Source: Novipirellula caenicola
GTDB lineage: Bacteria > Planctomycetota > Planctomycetia > Pirellulales > Pirellulaceae
Assembly (NCBI RefSeq): GCF_039545035.1
Contig: NZ_BAABRO010000022.1
Coordinates: 1 to 64,000 of the forward strand
Direction: 5' to 3'
Length of the DNA stretch: 64,000 bases
Part shown: one piece after another, positions 16,213-25,343 of the stretch
How the letters are laid out: each line of letters starts with the position of its first letter
How positions within the stretch are numbered: the stretch's first letter is position 1
The notes under the pieces: model-generated
Told to the model about the DNA's origin: nothing
Databases searched by the model: none
Seen by the model: the letters and a program-made list of their open reading frames with translations, nothing else
Program-made: the position numbers and the translations under genes

Positions 16213-18384
16213 ATGGCTACGAAAACGGAAAACGTGTTTGATATCGATGCTGCGACTAAAGCGATCGCAAAAGAGCTGTCATTGCCACTAAAACAGGTTC
16301 AATCGGCCGTTGAACTGCTCGATGCTGGCAATACGATTCCGTTTATTGCGCGTTATCGAAAGGAAGCCACCGGCGGGCTCGACGAAATTGCATTGCGAGC
16401 GATCGAAGATGCGATGGAAAAGGCGACGGCGCTTGCCGCTCGCAAAGCCACCGTGCTGAAGACGATCGACGAGCAAGGGTTGTTGACCGCGGCCCTTCGC
16501 AAACAAATCGAAGATTGCACCGACATGCAAACGCTCGAGGCGATCTATTTGCCTTACAAGCCGAAACGGCGAACGCGAGCGACCATCGCGCGAGAACGCG
16601 GGCTGGGGCCATTGGCCGATCTGCTGCTCAGCCAGAGTAAACTCGGCAAATCAAAAGACGATGTTTTAAAAGCGTTCGTCGACGCGGCCAAAGAAGTTCC
16701 CGATACCGACACGGCGCTGAAAGGTGCGCTGGATATCGTGGCGGAACAATGGTCCGAAGACGCCGACACACGGACCTGGATGACCAAGAAAGCCTTTTCG
16801 CAAGGCCGGATTACGTCGTCGATCAAACGAGGCAAGAAGGATCAGGCCGAGAAATTCGAACTTTATACCGACCACAACGAATCGGCTGCAAAAATCCCCG
16901 GTCACCGTTTGCTGGCGATGATGCGAGGTGAATCCGAAGGCGTGCTGAAAGTCGGCATCCAGCTCGAAGATTCGCAGGTGCTCGCGGAACTGAAGCCCAA
17001 GCTTGTTCCCAATCGTGATTTCGAGTTTCGCAACGAATTGCTTGAAACCGTCGACGATTGTTATCAGCGGTTGTTGATGCCGGCCACCGAATCGACCGTG
17101 ATGCAAACGTTAAAGGAAAAGGCGGATGAAGAAGCGATCGCAGTATTCGGCAAAAATCTGCGAGAGTTGCTGATGAGTGCACCCGCGGGGCCGCGAGTGA
17201 CGATCGGGATTGACCCCGGGTTTCGTACCGGTTGCAAGGTCGCGGTGGTTGATGGCACCGGCAAATATTTGACCAACACCACGATCTATCCAACCGCGCC
17301 CAAAAACGACACGGCTAATGCCGGAAAAACGCTGTTGGCGCTAATCCAAAAGTACAACGTCGAGTTGATAGCGATCGGCAACGGGACGGCGTCACGGGAA
17401 ACTGACAGCTTTGTCGGCGATTTGATTCGCCAGCACAAACTTGATGTCACCAAGGTGATGGTCAGCGAAGCGGGAGCGTCGATCTATTCGGCAAGCGAGT
17501 TGGCGTCCAAGGAGTTTCCCGATTTGGACATCACGGTGCGTGGTGCGATCAGCATTGCGAGACGTCTGCAAGACCCGCTGGCGGAGTTGGTCAAATCGGA
17601 TCCGAAATCAATTGGCGTCGGTCAATATCAACACGATGTCAACCAAACACAGCTTCGCAAGTGTCTCGATCGGACGGTCGAGTCGTGTGTGAACAGTGTC
17701 GGGGTCGATTTGAATATGGCGAGTGTTCCACTGCTTTCGTACGTCGCAGGGATCGGTCCCAAGTTGGCGGAGAACATTGTCGAGTATCGCAACGCGAACG
17801 GTCGCTTTGCAAATCGAAAACAGCTGAGCAAGGTGCCCAAATTGGGCAAGAAGGCGTTTGAGCAAGCGGCAGGCTTTCTACGGATTCGCGGCGGCGATGA
17901 GCCGCTGGACAATTCGGCGGTGCATCCGGAAAGCTACGTGTTGGTTAGCCAGATGGCCAAGAAATTGGGGACCGATTCTCGTTCGCTTGTCGGCAACGCC
18001 ACGCTGAGCCAGAAATTGAAGCCAAGCGAGTTTGTCGACGATCAATTCGGATTGCCCACGGTGGCGGATATCATTTCCGAATTGGCCAAACCGGGACGCG
18101 ACCCACGCAGTGAGTTCCGCGCGGTCAAGTTTGATGACAGCGTCAACTGCATGGAGGATCTGAAGCCGGGCATGGTGCTCGAGGGAGTGATCACCAATGT
18201 CACGCACTTTGGCGCGTTCATTGACATCGGCGTGCACCAAGACGGGCTGATTCACATTTCGCAGCTTGCCAACACATTTGTGCAGGATCCAAGCGATGTC
18301 GTGTCGGTCGGCGATGTCACCAAAGTGAAAGTGCTAGAGATCGATCTGCCACGCAAACGAATCTCGGTGACCCGCAAGTTTTAA
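16213..18384 (+). CDS. tex: Tex, RNA-binding transcription accessory protein
   Basis: A 723-residue protein of normal Tex length. The ATG of MATKTENVF is used; a TTG four codons upstream is possible. The N-terminal helical domain includes the family-typical FIARYRKEATGGLDE (about 42-56). The YqgF/RNase H-like domain starts near 330 with IGIDPGFRTGCKVAVVD. The helix-hairpin-helix region contains LSYVAGIGPKLAENIVEYRN, and an S1 RNA-binding domain ends the protein (about 650-722, VTHFGAFIDIGVHQDGLIHI). Tex binds nucleic acid and acts with stalled transcription in bacteria. It is a single gene with a structured repeat array downstream. Confidence 0.97.
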   Translation: MATKTENVFDIDAATKAIAKELSLPLKQVQSAVELLDAGNTIPFIARYRKEATGGLDEIALRAIEDAMEKATALAARKATVLKTIDEQGLLTAALRKQIEDCTDMQTLEAIYLPYKPKRRTRATIARERGLGPLADLLLSQSKLGKSKDDVLKAFVDAAKEVPDTDTALKGALDIVAEQWSEDADTRTWMTKKAFSQGRITSSIKRGKKDQAEKFELYTDHNESAAKIPGHRLLAMMRGESEGVLKVGIQLEDSQVLAELKPKLVPNRDFEFRNELLETVDDCYQRLLMPATESTVMQTLKEKADEEAIAVFGKNLRELLMSAPAGPRVTIGIDPGFRTGCKVAVVDGTGKYLTNTTIYPTAPKNDTANAGKTLLALIQKYNVELIAIGNGTASRETDSFVGDLIRQHKLDVTKVMVSEAGASIYSASELASKEFPDLDITVRGAISIARRLQDPLAELVKSDPKSIGVGQYQHDVNQTQLRKCLDRTVESCVNSVGVDLNMASVPLLSYVAGIGPKLAENIVEYRNANGRFANRKQLSKVPKLGKKAFEQAAGFLRIRGGDEPLDNSAVHPESYVLVSQMAKKLGTDSRSLVGNATLSQKLKPSEFVDDQFGLPTVADIISELAKPGRDPRSEFRAVKFDDSVNCMEDLKPGMVLEGVITNVTHFGAFIDIGVHQDGLIHISQLANTFVQDPSDVVSVGDVTKVKVLEIDLPRKRISVTRKF

Positions 18385-18464
18385 GAGAACCGGTGGTGCG
18401 TGGTTCCACTGCAGCGATGAAGAGATAACTGGAGTAACTTCAGTAAGCAGGAGCGCGTACTGTC

Positions 18465-19590
18465 GCCTCTCCCGAGCTTTATCGCGGGAGAGGTCGAACG
18501 GGCCCTTTAGGCCTCGTTCGGGTGAGGGCCGACCGCGCATCGGAACTTGCAGTAGGCCGCTAGCTTGCTCTGACGGCCCTCACCCGAGCATCGCTATAGG
18601 CTCTGCTCGACCTCTCCCAAACTACGTTCGGCAGAGGTGACACGACGCAAGCCACCTCTCCCGAGCTTTAGCTCGGGAGAGGTCGAACGGGCCCTTAGGC
18701 CTCGTTCGGGTGAGGGCCGACCGCGCAACGGAGCTTGCAGTATGCCGCTAGCTTGCTCTGACGGCCCTCACCCGAGCAATCGCTGAAGGCTCTGCTCAAC
18801 CTCTCCCAAACTACGTTTGGGAGAGGTAACACGACACAAGTAACCTCTCCCGAGCGTTAGCCCGGGAGAGGTCGAACGGGCCCTTTAGGCCTCGTTCGGG
18901 TGAGGGCCGACCGCGCAACGGAGATTGCAGTGGGCCGCTAGCTTGCTCGGACGGCCCTCACCCGAGCAATCGCTGAAAGCCCTGCTCGACCTCTCCCAAA
19001 CTACGTTTGGGAGAGGTAACACGACACAAGCCACCTCTCCCGAGCTTTAGCTTGGGAGAGGTCGAACGGGCTCTTTAGGCCTCGTTCGGGTGATGGCCGA
19101 CCGCGCAACGGAGCTTGCAGTAGGCCGCTAGCTTGCTCGGACGCCCCTCACCCGAGCAATCGCTATAGGCTCTGCTCGACCTCTCCCAAACTACGTTTGG
19201 GAGAGGTGCACGACGCAAGCCACCTCTCCCGAGCTTTAGCTTGGGAGAGGTCGAACGGGCCCTTAGGCCTCGTTCGGGTGAGGGCCGACCGCGCAACGGA
19301 GCTTGCAGTGGGCCTCTGGCTCGCTCGGACGCCCCTCACCCGAGCATCGCTGAAGGCTCTGCTCGACCTCTCCCAAACTACGTTTGGGAGAGGTAGCACG
19401 ACACAAGCCACCTCTCCCGAGCTTTAGCTTGGGAGAGGTCGAACGGGCCCTTAGGCCTCGTTCGGGTGAGGGTCGACCGCGCAACGGAGCTTGCAGTATG
19501 CCACTAGCTTGCTCGGACGCCCTTCACCCGAGCAATCGCCGACAGCTCTGCTCGACCTCTGCCAAACTACGTTTGGGAGAGGTAACACGA
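18465..19590. repeat. Tandem array of six ~186-bp multi-hairpin units
   Basis: A unit of about 186 bp recurs six times, with the CTCTCCCGAGC core beginning near 18472, 18657, 18845, 19037, 19224 and 19410. Each unit holds a hairpin CTCTCCCGAGC/GCTCGGGAGAG around TTTA. CTCGTTCGGGTGAGGG also pairs with CCCTCACCCGAGC across the unit, and CTCTCCCAAAC/GTTTGGGAGAG flanks TACG. Changes often keep pairing (CCCGAGC with GCTCGGG; in units with CTTGGG the partner remains CCCGAG as a G-U pair). Open frames across it are repeat shadows. It fills the whole gap between tex and the DUF167 gene. Confidence 0.95.
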
Positions 19591-19615
19591 CGCTAACACA
19601 CGCACCGCTGTCGTC

Positions 19616-19924
19616 TCACGCGGATGCATCGCGTAGCAGCGGATCGAGTTTCTTGCGAACCTCGGATTCGCTGACTCCGGCGATGGAGACGGTTTTGCGT
19701 CGCGATGTGGATCCGCGAACCACTTCGACATTCGATTTGGCGACGCCAAAAATCGCGGCGATTGATTTTTCGACCGCCTTATTGGCTTTCCCTTTATCGG
19801 CCGGCGCGGTAACCGCGATGCGGAGAGCGGCATCATGACAGCCACCGATTGAAGCCTGTTTTGCTTTAGGGGTGACATGCACGTCGATCGTGCAACGATC
19901 GTCGTGTTGTTTGATGACGATCAC
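19616..19924 (-). CDS. DUF167 (YggU family) protein
   Basis: A 102-residue protein of the usual DUF167 length. It shows the conserved core VHVTPKAKQASIGG followed by LRIAVTAPADKGKANKAV and a KSNVEVVRGSTSRRK segment, the typical K-A-N-K and G-xx-S-R-K pattern. Function is unknown in the family. It lies 34 bp upstream of the amidotransferase stop in the same direction, so it follows that gene's start by transcription order only loosely. Confidence 0.9.
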   Translation of the reverse strand: MIVIKQHDDRCTIDVHVTPKAKQASIGGCHDAALRIAVTAPADKGKANKAVEKSIAAIFGVAKSNVEVVRGSTSRRKTVSIAGVSESEVRKKLDPLLRDASA

Positions 19925-19958
19925 GAACCATCCTCCCGCACCTGATTTGCCGCCGGAG

Positions 19959-20537
19959 TTACCATGCCAAGAATCGCTTGAGCAGTTCGATCCCAGGCTG
20001 GGTCAAAAAGCTTTCAGGGTGAAACTGCCATCCCTCGAGTTTGTATTCTTTGTGACGCACGCCCATGATCTGACGCTTGCCTCCGGTGTCAGTCCATGCA
20101 CTTGCGATCAGATCGTCTGGTAAACTCGAGGGTTCGATCACCAAGCTGTGGTAACGCGTGGCAACAAACGGGTTTTCGATTCCTCTGAAAAGCCCCTCGT
20201 CATCATGATAGATTTTATCGGTCTTGCCGTGCATCAATTCCGGAGCACGAACGATATCGCCGCCGTAAGCTTGACCGATCGATTGATGGCCCAGACAAAC
20301 GCCGAGTAGCGGCACCTTTCCGGCAAACTGTTTGACGCACTGGACACTGACTCCGGCTTCGTTGGGCGTACAAGGCCCGGGGGAAATCAGCACTCGCGAT
20401 GGCTTCAAGTCTTGCAGCTGTTCGATCGAAAGCTCGTCGTTGCGAAACACGCGAACATCGATGGCCGCATCAATCTCACCAAGCCGCTGGACCAGGTTGT
20501 AAGTGAACGAATCGTAATTGTCGATGACGATAACCAT
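19959..20537 (-). CDS. Anthranilate/aminodeoxychorismate synthase glutamine amidotransferase subunit
   Basis: A 192-residue class I glutamine amidotransferase that supplies ammonia to TrpE or PabB. The start is the ATG of MVIVIDNYDSFTYNLVQ, the canonical beginning; an open frame upstream to 20759 has no homology. The oxyanion strand SPGPCTPNEAG is at 52-62, the nucleophile Cys81 lies in GVCLGHQSIGQ, and the His173/Glu175 pair lies in FHPESFLTQPG. All catalytic residues are intact. No synthase large subunit is nearby, so whether it serves tryptophan, folate or both cannot be decided. Confidence 0.95.
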   Translation of the reverse strand: MVIVIDNYDSFTYNLVQRLGEIDAAIDVRVFRNDELSIEQLQDLKPSRVLISPGPCTPNEAGVSVQCVKQFAGKVPLLGVCLGHQSIGQAYGGDIVRAPELMHGKTDKIYHDDEGLFRGIENPFVATRYHSLVIEPSSLPDDLIASAWTDTGGKRQIMGVRHKEYKLEGWQFHPESFLTQPGIELLKRFLAW

Positions 20538-20911
20538 GGTACAGAAAACACTTGGTGCAAGAATAAAAAGGGCAAATTCGAAGGACGTCGGAAAGCTCAG
20601 AAATGCCGGAATGTCAATGGGAAATGAGGGCTGTGAACAAAAAGAATATTCTTTGTTCTCATCCGCGTAAACGCTCTTTGGTTGGAAACACTCCACAGCG
20701 TATAATGGGCATGACACGACAACGCTGGGCGAGTGGAAATACGGCGAAACGCGATTCACACGTATCGACAGACGTTAGTGGCATAAGACCGAGCAGAGCG
20801 AAGTCGGCGATATCTTACTGAAAAATATTTTCATTGAGTATCAACGAGCTCAAACATTCCGTCTTGACAATCAATTTATTTACTCGCGTTCTTCTTCATA
20901 GATAAATTCCC
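20538..20911. other. Intergenic region with plus-strand promoter candidate
   Basis: A 374-bp gap between divergent genes with no supported gene. It is AT-richer than its surroundings. It holds a promoter candidate at 20678-20706 and a near-palindrome TGAAAAATATTTTCA at 20819-20833. Confidence 0.6.
20678..20706 (+). promoter_or_regulatory. Sigma-70-like promoter candidate
   Basis: TTGGTT (20678-20683) is 17 bp from a perfect TATAAT (20701-20706). It would give a leader of about 200 nt to the DUF2617 gene and the HisA-like gene behind it. Confidence 0.4.
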
Positions 20912-21460
20912 ATGCTTTCGGTTCGCCCCAAAGTCGCCGAATTGGCGTTTCACGTTTTCAGTCGCTCGCTGCATCCCGAGCTGTACGCTTTACACCAACG
21001 CCGGCGTGTGGAGCGTTCTGACTACGAGGTCCAGGTCGACATCACCAATTGTGGTCACGTCGTCACATGGCGGGGGGCTGGGATGACGATTTGTGAAGTC
21101 GCTACGAGTGCCCAGCAACCGCTTCCCAAGCGTCGTTGCCTGCTTTCGCGGCCTCTCAAAGGAAGTCGTACCGAGCGTGCGGAATGCCGCGGGGGAGTCC
21201 AGTACAAGACGCATTTTCAGTTGGAACCGGTGGCTCCGGACATGTTTTGGATGGTCCAACAACAATTGGGCACTGGGCAAACCGAAGGGCTGCTGCACCG
21301 ATTTGACGCCAGCGGCCGAATGGCGTTGGGGGCTCTGAGCTACGTCAATGTCGAAACGCGACGAAAGAGCGTGCTGATTCAAGCCATTCATACTTTTCCC
21401 GACGATTATGCTATCGTCAAAGTCGAATCGCTCTTTTCCATCGGCGATAACGCAAAGTAA
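20912..21460 (+). CDS. DUF2617 family protein
   Basis: A 182-residue protein matching DUF2617, a family seen mainly in planctomycetes and actinobacteria. Conserved stretches include the N-terminal VAELAFHVFSRSLHPELY, the central ITNCGHVVTW and a C-terminal VNVETRRKSVLIQAIHTFPD with HTFP near 163. It has no signal peptide or membrane segment and no recognisable catalytic motif. The gene is 15 bp ahead of the HisA-like gene and probably in one operon with it. Function unknown. Confidence 0.82.
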   Translation: MLSVRPKVAELAFHVFSRSLHPELYALHQRRRVERSDYEVQVDITNCGHVVTWRGAGMTICEVATSAQQPLPKRRCLLSRPLKGSRTERAECRGGVQYKTHFQLEPVAPDMFWMVQQQLGTGQTEGLLHRFDASGRMALGALSYVNVETRRKSVLIQAIHTFPDDYAIVKVESLFSIGDNAK

Positions 21461-21475
21461 CGAGTCGGCGTTGCT

Positions 21476-22216
21476 GTGATTTCCAGTCACGCATGGTTGG
21501 ATGCGACCATCCGCGAACAAATCGTCGCCGTGGTCGATCTCAAGTCGGGGCTCGCCGTGCACGCAGTCGCCGGCAAACGAACAGCCTACCAGCCGATAGC
21601 AATTCAGGGGGAAGCGGACGGCGATCCGTTTTCGTTGATTGCCCATTACCGTCGGCTCGGAATTCGATCGCTGTACATTGCCGATTTGGACTCGATCCTG
21701 CAGGGGCAACCTCAGGTCGAGTTGCTTCGCGGGCTGATCGCAACGACACCGGACTTTGACGAGGTTCTTGTCGACATTGGTTTGCCCGAAACCGATGCGA
21801 TGGCCTCATTTCTTGCACTCGCCCGCCAACACCCACGTGTTTTTGTGATTGCCGCGACGGAATGTGCCACCGGCGTTACGGCGCTGAGGCGTTTTGAAGG
21901 GCAGTTGCCGTACAGCCAAGTCAGCTTGGGGATGGATTATCGCGACGGTGCATTCTTGGGTGGCGAGGATGCGGAGGAACGTTGGTTGGAATTCGCACAG
22001 CCGTTGGGGATCGAGCGAGTCGTTGCGCTGGACATGGCGACGGTGGGGACATCGCGTGGTCCGTCGGTCGCTGCGATTTGTTCGCGAATTCGTTGCCATT
22101 GGCCGGCAGTCAAACTTTATTCGGGCGGTGGTATCCGAGACGCCTCGGACGTTAAGCTATTGCAGCAAGCGGGCTGCGATCGCTGTCTGGTCGCCACCGC
22201 GCTGCTGGAGCCGTAG
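21476..22216 (+). CDS. HisA/HisF-related TIM-barrel protein
   Basis: A 246-residue half-barrel-duplicated TIM protein starting at a GTG (MISSHAWLDATIREQI) 15 bp after the DUF2617 stop. It keeps the HisA-like start VVDLKSGLAVHAVAGKR and phosphate-binding loops (YSGGGIRDASDVKLLQQAG and CLVATALLEP). It is not clearly the histidine enzyme: no his genes adjoin it and sequence around the active site departs from HisA. HisA-like proteins of this kind occur with methanopterin C1 genes in methylotrophs and planctomycetes, and mtdB is 8 kb away, so a role in methanopterin or methanofuran synthesis is plausible but unproven here. Confidence 0.82.
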   Translation: MISSHAWLDATIREQIVAVVDLKSGLAVHAVAGKRTAYQPIAIQGEADGDPFSLIAHYRRLGIRSLYIADLDSILQGQPQVELLRGLIATTPDFDEVLVDIGLPETDAMASFLALARQHPRVFVIAATECATGVTALRRFEGQLPYSQVSLGMDYRDGAFLGGEDAEERWLEFAQPLGIERVVALDMATVGTSRGPSVAAICSRIRCHWPAVKLYSGGGIRDASDVKLLQQAGCDRCLVATALLEP

Positions 22217-22284
22217 CGATATCGCCCGGCGACCATTGGTTCTCGCCACATCTGATTTTTCGTTTTTTCCCAAAAGAGCCGATC

Positions 22285-22848
22285 ATGCTTTCTTTATCCC
22301 TGCGACGCACGGGCATTGCCACGGGATTGTTGATCGTGACGCTGGGCGTTTCGTTTGCACGATCGCCTTTCGATTTCCCCCCCTCCGCTCAGTCGCCTGC
22401 GGTGCCCGCGGAAACAACACCGGCGGAGATAACACCGCTGGAAACGGGCCCCACTGAAACGGCGCCTACTGAAACCTTACCCACCGAGGCGTCGCCCGAG
22501 CCGAGTTCGACGCCGAACCCTATCGAGCAAAAGATCCGCAGTGTCTTGGAAGGGGCATCCGATGACGTCCGCTCGTCCGACCCACTGCTGGACGACGTGC
22601 TTGGCATCATTAAATCTCGAGGCAGTATCTTGGACGGTTCTTCGCTTGACCCCGCCCTAGACGCTGCCACGGGGCCCGCGGGAAACGATCGAGAGGCCAG
22701 CGTGCGAGCGGCGGAGTCGTTGTTGCGATCGGCCCGTCTGCTGAGCCAAATCGAGCCCCAAGATTCGGCACGAACCGAACTTGTGGCAAAGCTACGGTAC
22801 GAAGCGTGGCGTTTGTTGAGCGAATCGGTTGCTGTGACGAAACAATAG
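22285..22848 (+). CDS. Small exported protein with Pro-Thr-Glu repeats
   Basis: A 187-residue protein with a signal peptide (about 1-25, ending VSFA). A low-complexity region at about 37-75 repeats T-E-(T/A)-x-P motifs, and a helical C-terminal part (about 80-187) contains AAESLLRSARLLSQIEP. I recognise no family. It lies directly upstream of the octaheme cytochrome gene and the two are probably co-transcribed; it could be a periplasmic partner, but that rests on position alone. Confidence 0.65.
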   Translation: MLSLSLRRTGIATGLLIVTLGVSFARSPFDFPPSAQSPAVPAETTPAEITPLETGPTETAPTETLPTEASPEPSSTPNPIEQKIRSVLEGASDDVRSSDPLLDDVLGIIKSRGSILDGSSLDPALDAATGPAGNDREASVRAAESLLRSARLLSQIEPQDSARTELVAKLRYEAWRLLSESVAVTKQ

Positions 22849-22934
22849 CGGCGATTTTTGCGTATCATGGATTGGCTCGCTTTCCGCGGGGCGATCCCTC
22901 CCTCCTCATCCGCTCTTTGTTCCCCACGCCGATT

Positions 22935-25223
22935 TTGTCCAAAACATCCAACACGCCCAATTCGACGCGTCCGATATTGCCGCTTGCGATCGGTGGCTTG
23001 ATCCTACTGCTAGGCGGGGGAGTGTTTGCGGATTATTGGTCTGCAAAGCCAGCGGGCATTGAGGCTGAGTTTGTCGGCCGTAGCGGATGTATCGATTGTC
23101 ACCGCGACCAAGCCAAAGCGTTCGAGGGGTCGCATCATGATTTGGCGATGGACGTTGCCACCGACGAAACCGTGCTGGGCGATTTCAATGACGCCACGTT
23201 CGAGCACGATGGGCTGGTGAACCGCATGTATCGCGACGGCGAACGGTTTATGGTCCACACCGAAGGCCCGACCGGCAAGATGGAAGATTTTGAGGTCAAG
23301 TACGTCTTCGGCGTCACGCCGCTGCAGCAGTATATGGTCGAATTCGATCGCAGCGACGACATGCCCGAGGACGAATTGTCGCGTCTGCAAGTGCTGAGGA
23401 TTAGTTGGGACACTAAGGCGAAACGATGGTTCTATCTACGTCCCCCGGACGTTAACGACAAACTCGAACCCGATGATCCGCTGCACTGGACCGGCATCGC
23501 CCAGCGCTGGCAAACGATGTGCGCCGATTGTCATTCAACGAATCTGAAAACGAATTTTGATCCCAAAGCGAACCGATACCACACGACGTTTTCCGAGATC
23601 GACGTCAGCTGCGAAGCGTGTCATGGTCCCGGCAGTCTGCATGTGGAACTTGCCAACAGCAAGTCACTGTTTTGGGATCGCCGCTACGGATACGGGCTGA
23701 CGAAACTGAAGGGGGAAATCAACGAACCGCAAATCCAAACGTGTGCTCCCTGCCACAGTCGACGTGGCGTTTTGGACGGCAACTTTCATGGTGGCGATAC
23801 TTATTTCGACCACTACGCACTCGAGCTGATGAGCCCCGCGACCTATCACGCGGATGGGCAAATCAAAGACGAGGTCTACGTGTTCGGTTCGTTCATTCAA
23901 AGCAAGATGTATCACAAAAACATCCGCTGCAGCGATTGTCACGACCCCCACTCGTTAGAGCTCAAACACAAAGGCAACGAAACCTGTACCTCGTGCCACC
24001 AACACGCGGCCGGCAAATACGATGTGCCGTCGCATCATCACCATGTGCCTGGGACAGCGGGTGCAATGTGTGTTAACTGTCACATGCCGCATACAACGTA
24101 CATGGAAGTCGATCCACGGCGTGACCATAGTTTGCGTATTCCGCGGCCTGATTTGTCGGTGAAAATCGGAACGCCCAATGCATGCAGCAGTTGTCATGTC
24201 GAAGACGTCCGCAACGAGCTGGATCCATCGACACGTGAAAAGGTCGACGAGTACGCGGATTGGTTGCGGTTGGCCGAGATGGGCAATGACGAGGTGGCTG
24301 CGGCGATCGCCAAAGTTGATCAGTGGTGTGACGATGCTTGTGACAAATGGTATGGCGAACAGCGTGCCACACCGCCTCATTTTGGCGAAGCGTTTGCGGC
24401 GTTTCGTGCCGGTGAACCCGACGCGGTGGATGCGATGACCAGTTTGGTCACGCAAACGAACGACAAGGTTCCCGCGTACGCTCGTGCCACCGCACTATTC
24501 GAGCTCGGTCAATCGGGAGTGGCTGACGCGCTGCCGGTCGCTCGGAAGGTATTGAAGATGGATTCCGAGCATCCGTTGGTTCGTACCGCGGCGGTGACCG
24601 TTTACATGACGGCATCTCCCGAGCGAATTGCGAAGGAGCTGTTTCCGTTCGTCGACGACGAGATGAAACCGGTGCGCAATGAGGCGACTCGCGTGATCAT
24701 CGCCTCGGGTGCAGTGCGGCTGTTGGACGCGACGAAGAGAAGCCAAGTGGAATTGGCTGCTCGCCGTGTCAAAGAGACCTTGATGAACACTGCCGATCGA
24801 GCGGGCGCCCACATGGCTTGGGCTGCATTGGCCGAGCAATTAGGTCGTTATGGCGAATCGATCGAATCGTACCAGGATGCGATCCGGGTCGAACCGAACA
24901 CGACCGGGGCGAGGTCCAATTTTGCCGAATTGTTGGATACGTTGGCTCAATCCAACGGACCGCAAGCCGAGGAAATGAGGGCGTTGGCGAAACAGCTGCG
25001 AGCGGCCGAATTGCCGCTGATCGCTCGCGATGCGGGATTGGTTCCCGATAACGCCCCCATGCAATACCGCTACGGATTGGCGTTGTATCAATCGGGAAAA
25101 TACAGCGAGGCATTGGAACAGCTGGAAAAAGCCGCCGAATTGGACCCCGAAGTCGAGGTTTACCACACGGCGATACGGCTGCTGAAAGAGAAAATTGCCG
25201 AGGAAAACGAAGGCGAAAAATAG
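22935..25223 (+). CDS. Octaheme c-type cytochrome with C-terminal TPR/HEAT region
   Basis: About 762 residues from a proposed TTG start (MSKTSNTPNS). A GTG at 22806 would overlap the previous gene and precede the only membrane segment with an odd tail. A hydrophobic anchor (about 14-33) precedes eight CXXCH heme sites: CIDCH, CADCH, CEACH, CAPCH, CSDCH, CTSCH, CVNCH and CSSCH, between about residues 52 and 421. The C-terminal 340 residues carry HEAT-like (about 480-640) and TPR-like repeats (QYRYGLALYQSGKYSEALEQ near the end). It is probably exported and membrane tethered, an electron-transfer or oxidoreductase protein of the kind annotated as tetratricopeptide multiheme cytochromes. It lacks the CXXCK heme of nitrite reductases. 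Confidence 0.9.
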   Translation: MSKTSNTPNSTRPILPLAIGGLILLLGGGVFADYWSAKPAGIEAEFVGRSGCIDCHRDQAKAFEGSHHDLAMDVATDETVLGDFNDATFEHDGLVNRMYRDGERFMVHTEGPTGKMEDFEVKYVFGVTPLQQYMVEFDRSDDMPEDELSRLQVLRISWDTKAKRWFYLRPPDVNDKLEPDDPLHWTGIAQRWQTMCADCHSTNLKTNFDPKANRYHTTFSEIDVSCEACHGPGSLHVELANSKSLFWDRRYGYGLTKLKGEINEPQIQTCAPCHSRRGVLDGNFHGGDTYFDHYALELMSPATYHADGQIKDEVYVFGSFIQSKMYHKNIRCSDCHDPHSLELKHKGNETCTSCHQHAAGKYDVPSHHHHVPGTAGAMCVNCHMPHTTYMEVDPRRDHSLRIPRPDLSVKIGTPNACSSCHVEDVRNELDPSTREKVDEYADWLRLAEMGNDEVAAAIAKVDQWCDDACDKWYGEQRATPPHFGEAFAAFRAGEPDAVDAMTSLVTQTNDKVPAYARATALFELGQSGVADALPVARKVLKMDSEHPLVRTAAVTVYMTASPERIAKELFPFVDDEMKPVRNEATRVIIASGAVRLLDATKRSQVELAARRVKETLMNTADRAGAHMAWAALAEQLGRYGESIESYQDAIRVEPNTTGARSNFAELLDTLAQSNGPQAEEMRALAKQLRAAELPLIARDAGLVPDNAPMQYRYGLALYQSGKYSEALEQLEKAAELDPEVEVYHTAIRLLKEKIAEENEGEK

Positions 25224-25226
25224 TCG

Positions 25227-25258
25227 CCCCAAGGGCCCATCGATCGATTTGGGGTTTT
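25227..25258 (+). terminator. Possible terminator after the cytochrome gene
   Basis: CCCCAA (25227-25232) pairs with TTGGGG (25249-25254), followed by TTTT. The 16-nt loop is large and the T run short, so strength is doubtful. Confidence 0.35.
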
Positions 25259-25343
25259 AGGGGTACAATCAAGGCAGGCGGGGAGCCGATTTTTTGCCGG
25301 CTCGACCGTCAAGGCGACTATTTTTGATATCGAAGGACCACCG

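Noticed and set aside
19075-19484. Short open frames within the 186-bp array
   Set aside because: They are shadows of the repeat unit and occur in each copy in several frames.
18465-19590. CRISPR or phage attachment array
   Set aside because: Whole units are repeated without unique spacers and there is no integrase or cas gene.
20864-20892. TTGACA ahead of the DUF2617 gene as a promoter
   Set aside because: No acceptable -10 hexamer lies 16-18 bp downstream; the TTGGTT-17-TATAAT pair at 20678-20706 is better.
22806-22934. GTG start for the octaheme cytochrome
   Set aside because: It would overlap the preceding gene and add a cysteine-containing tail before the only membrane anchor; TTG at 22935 is more natural, though not proven.
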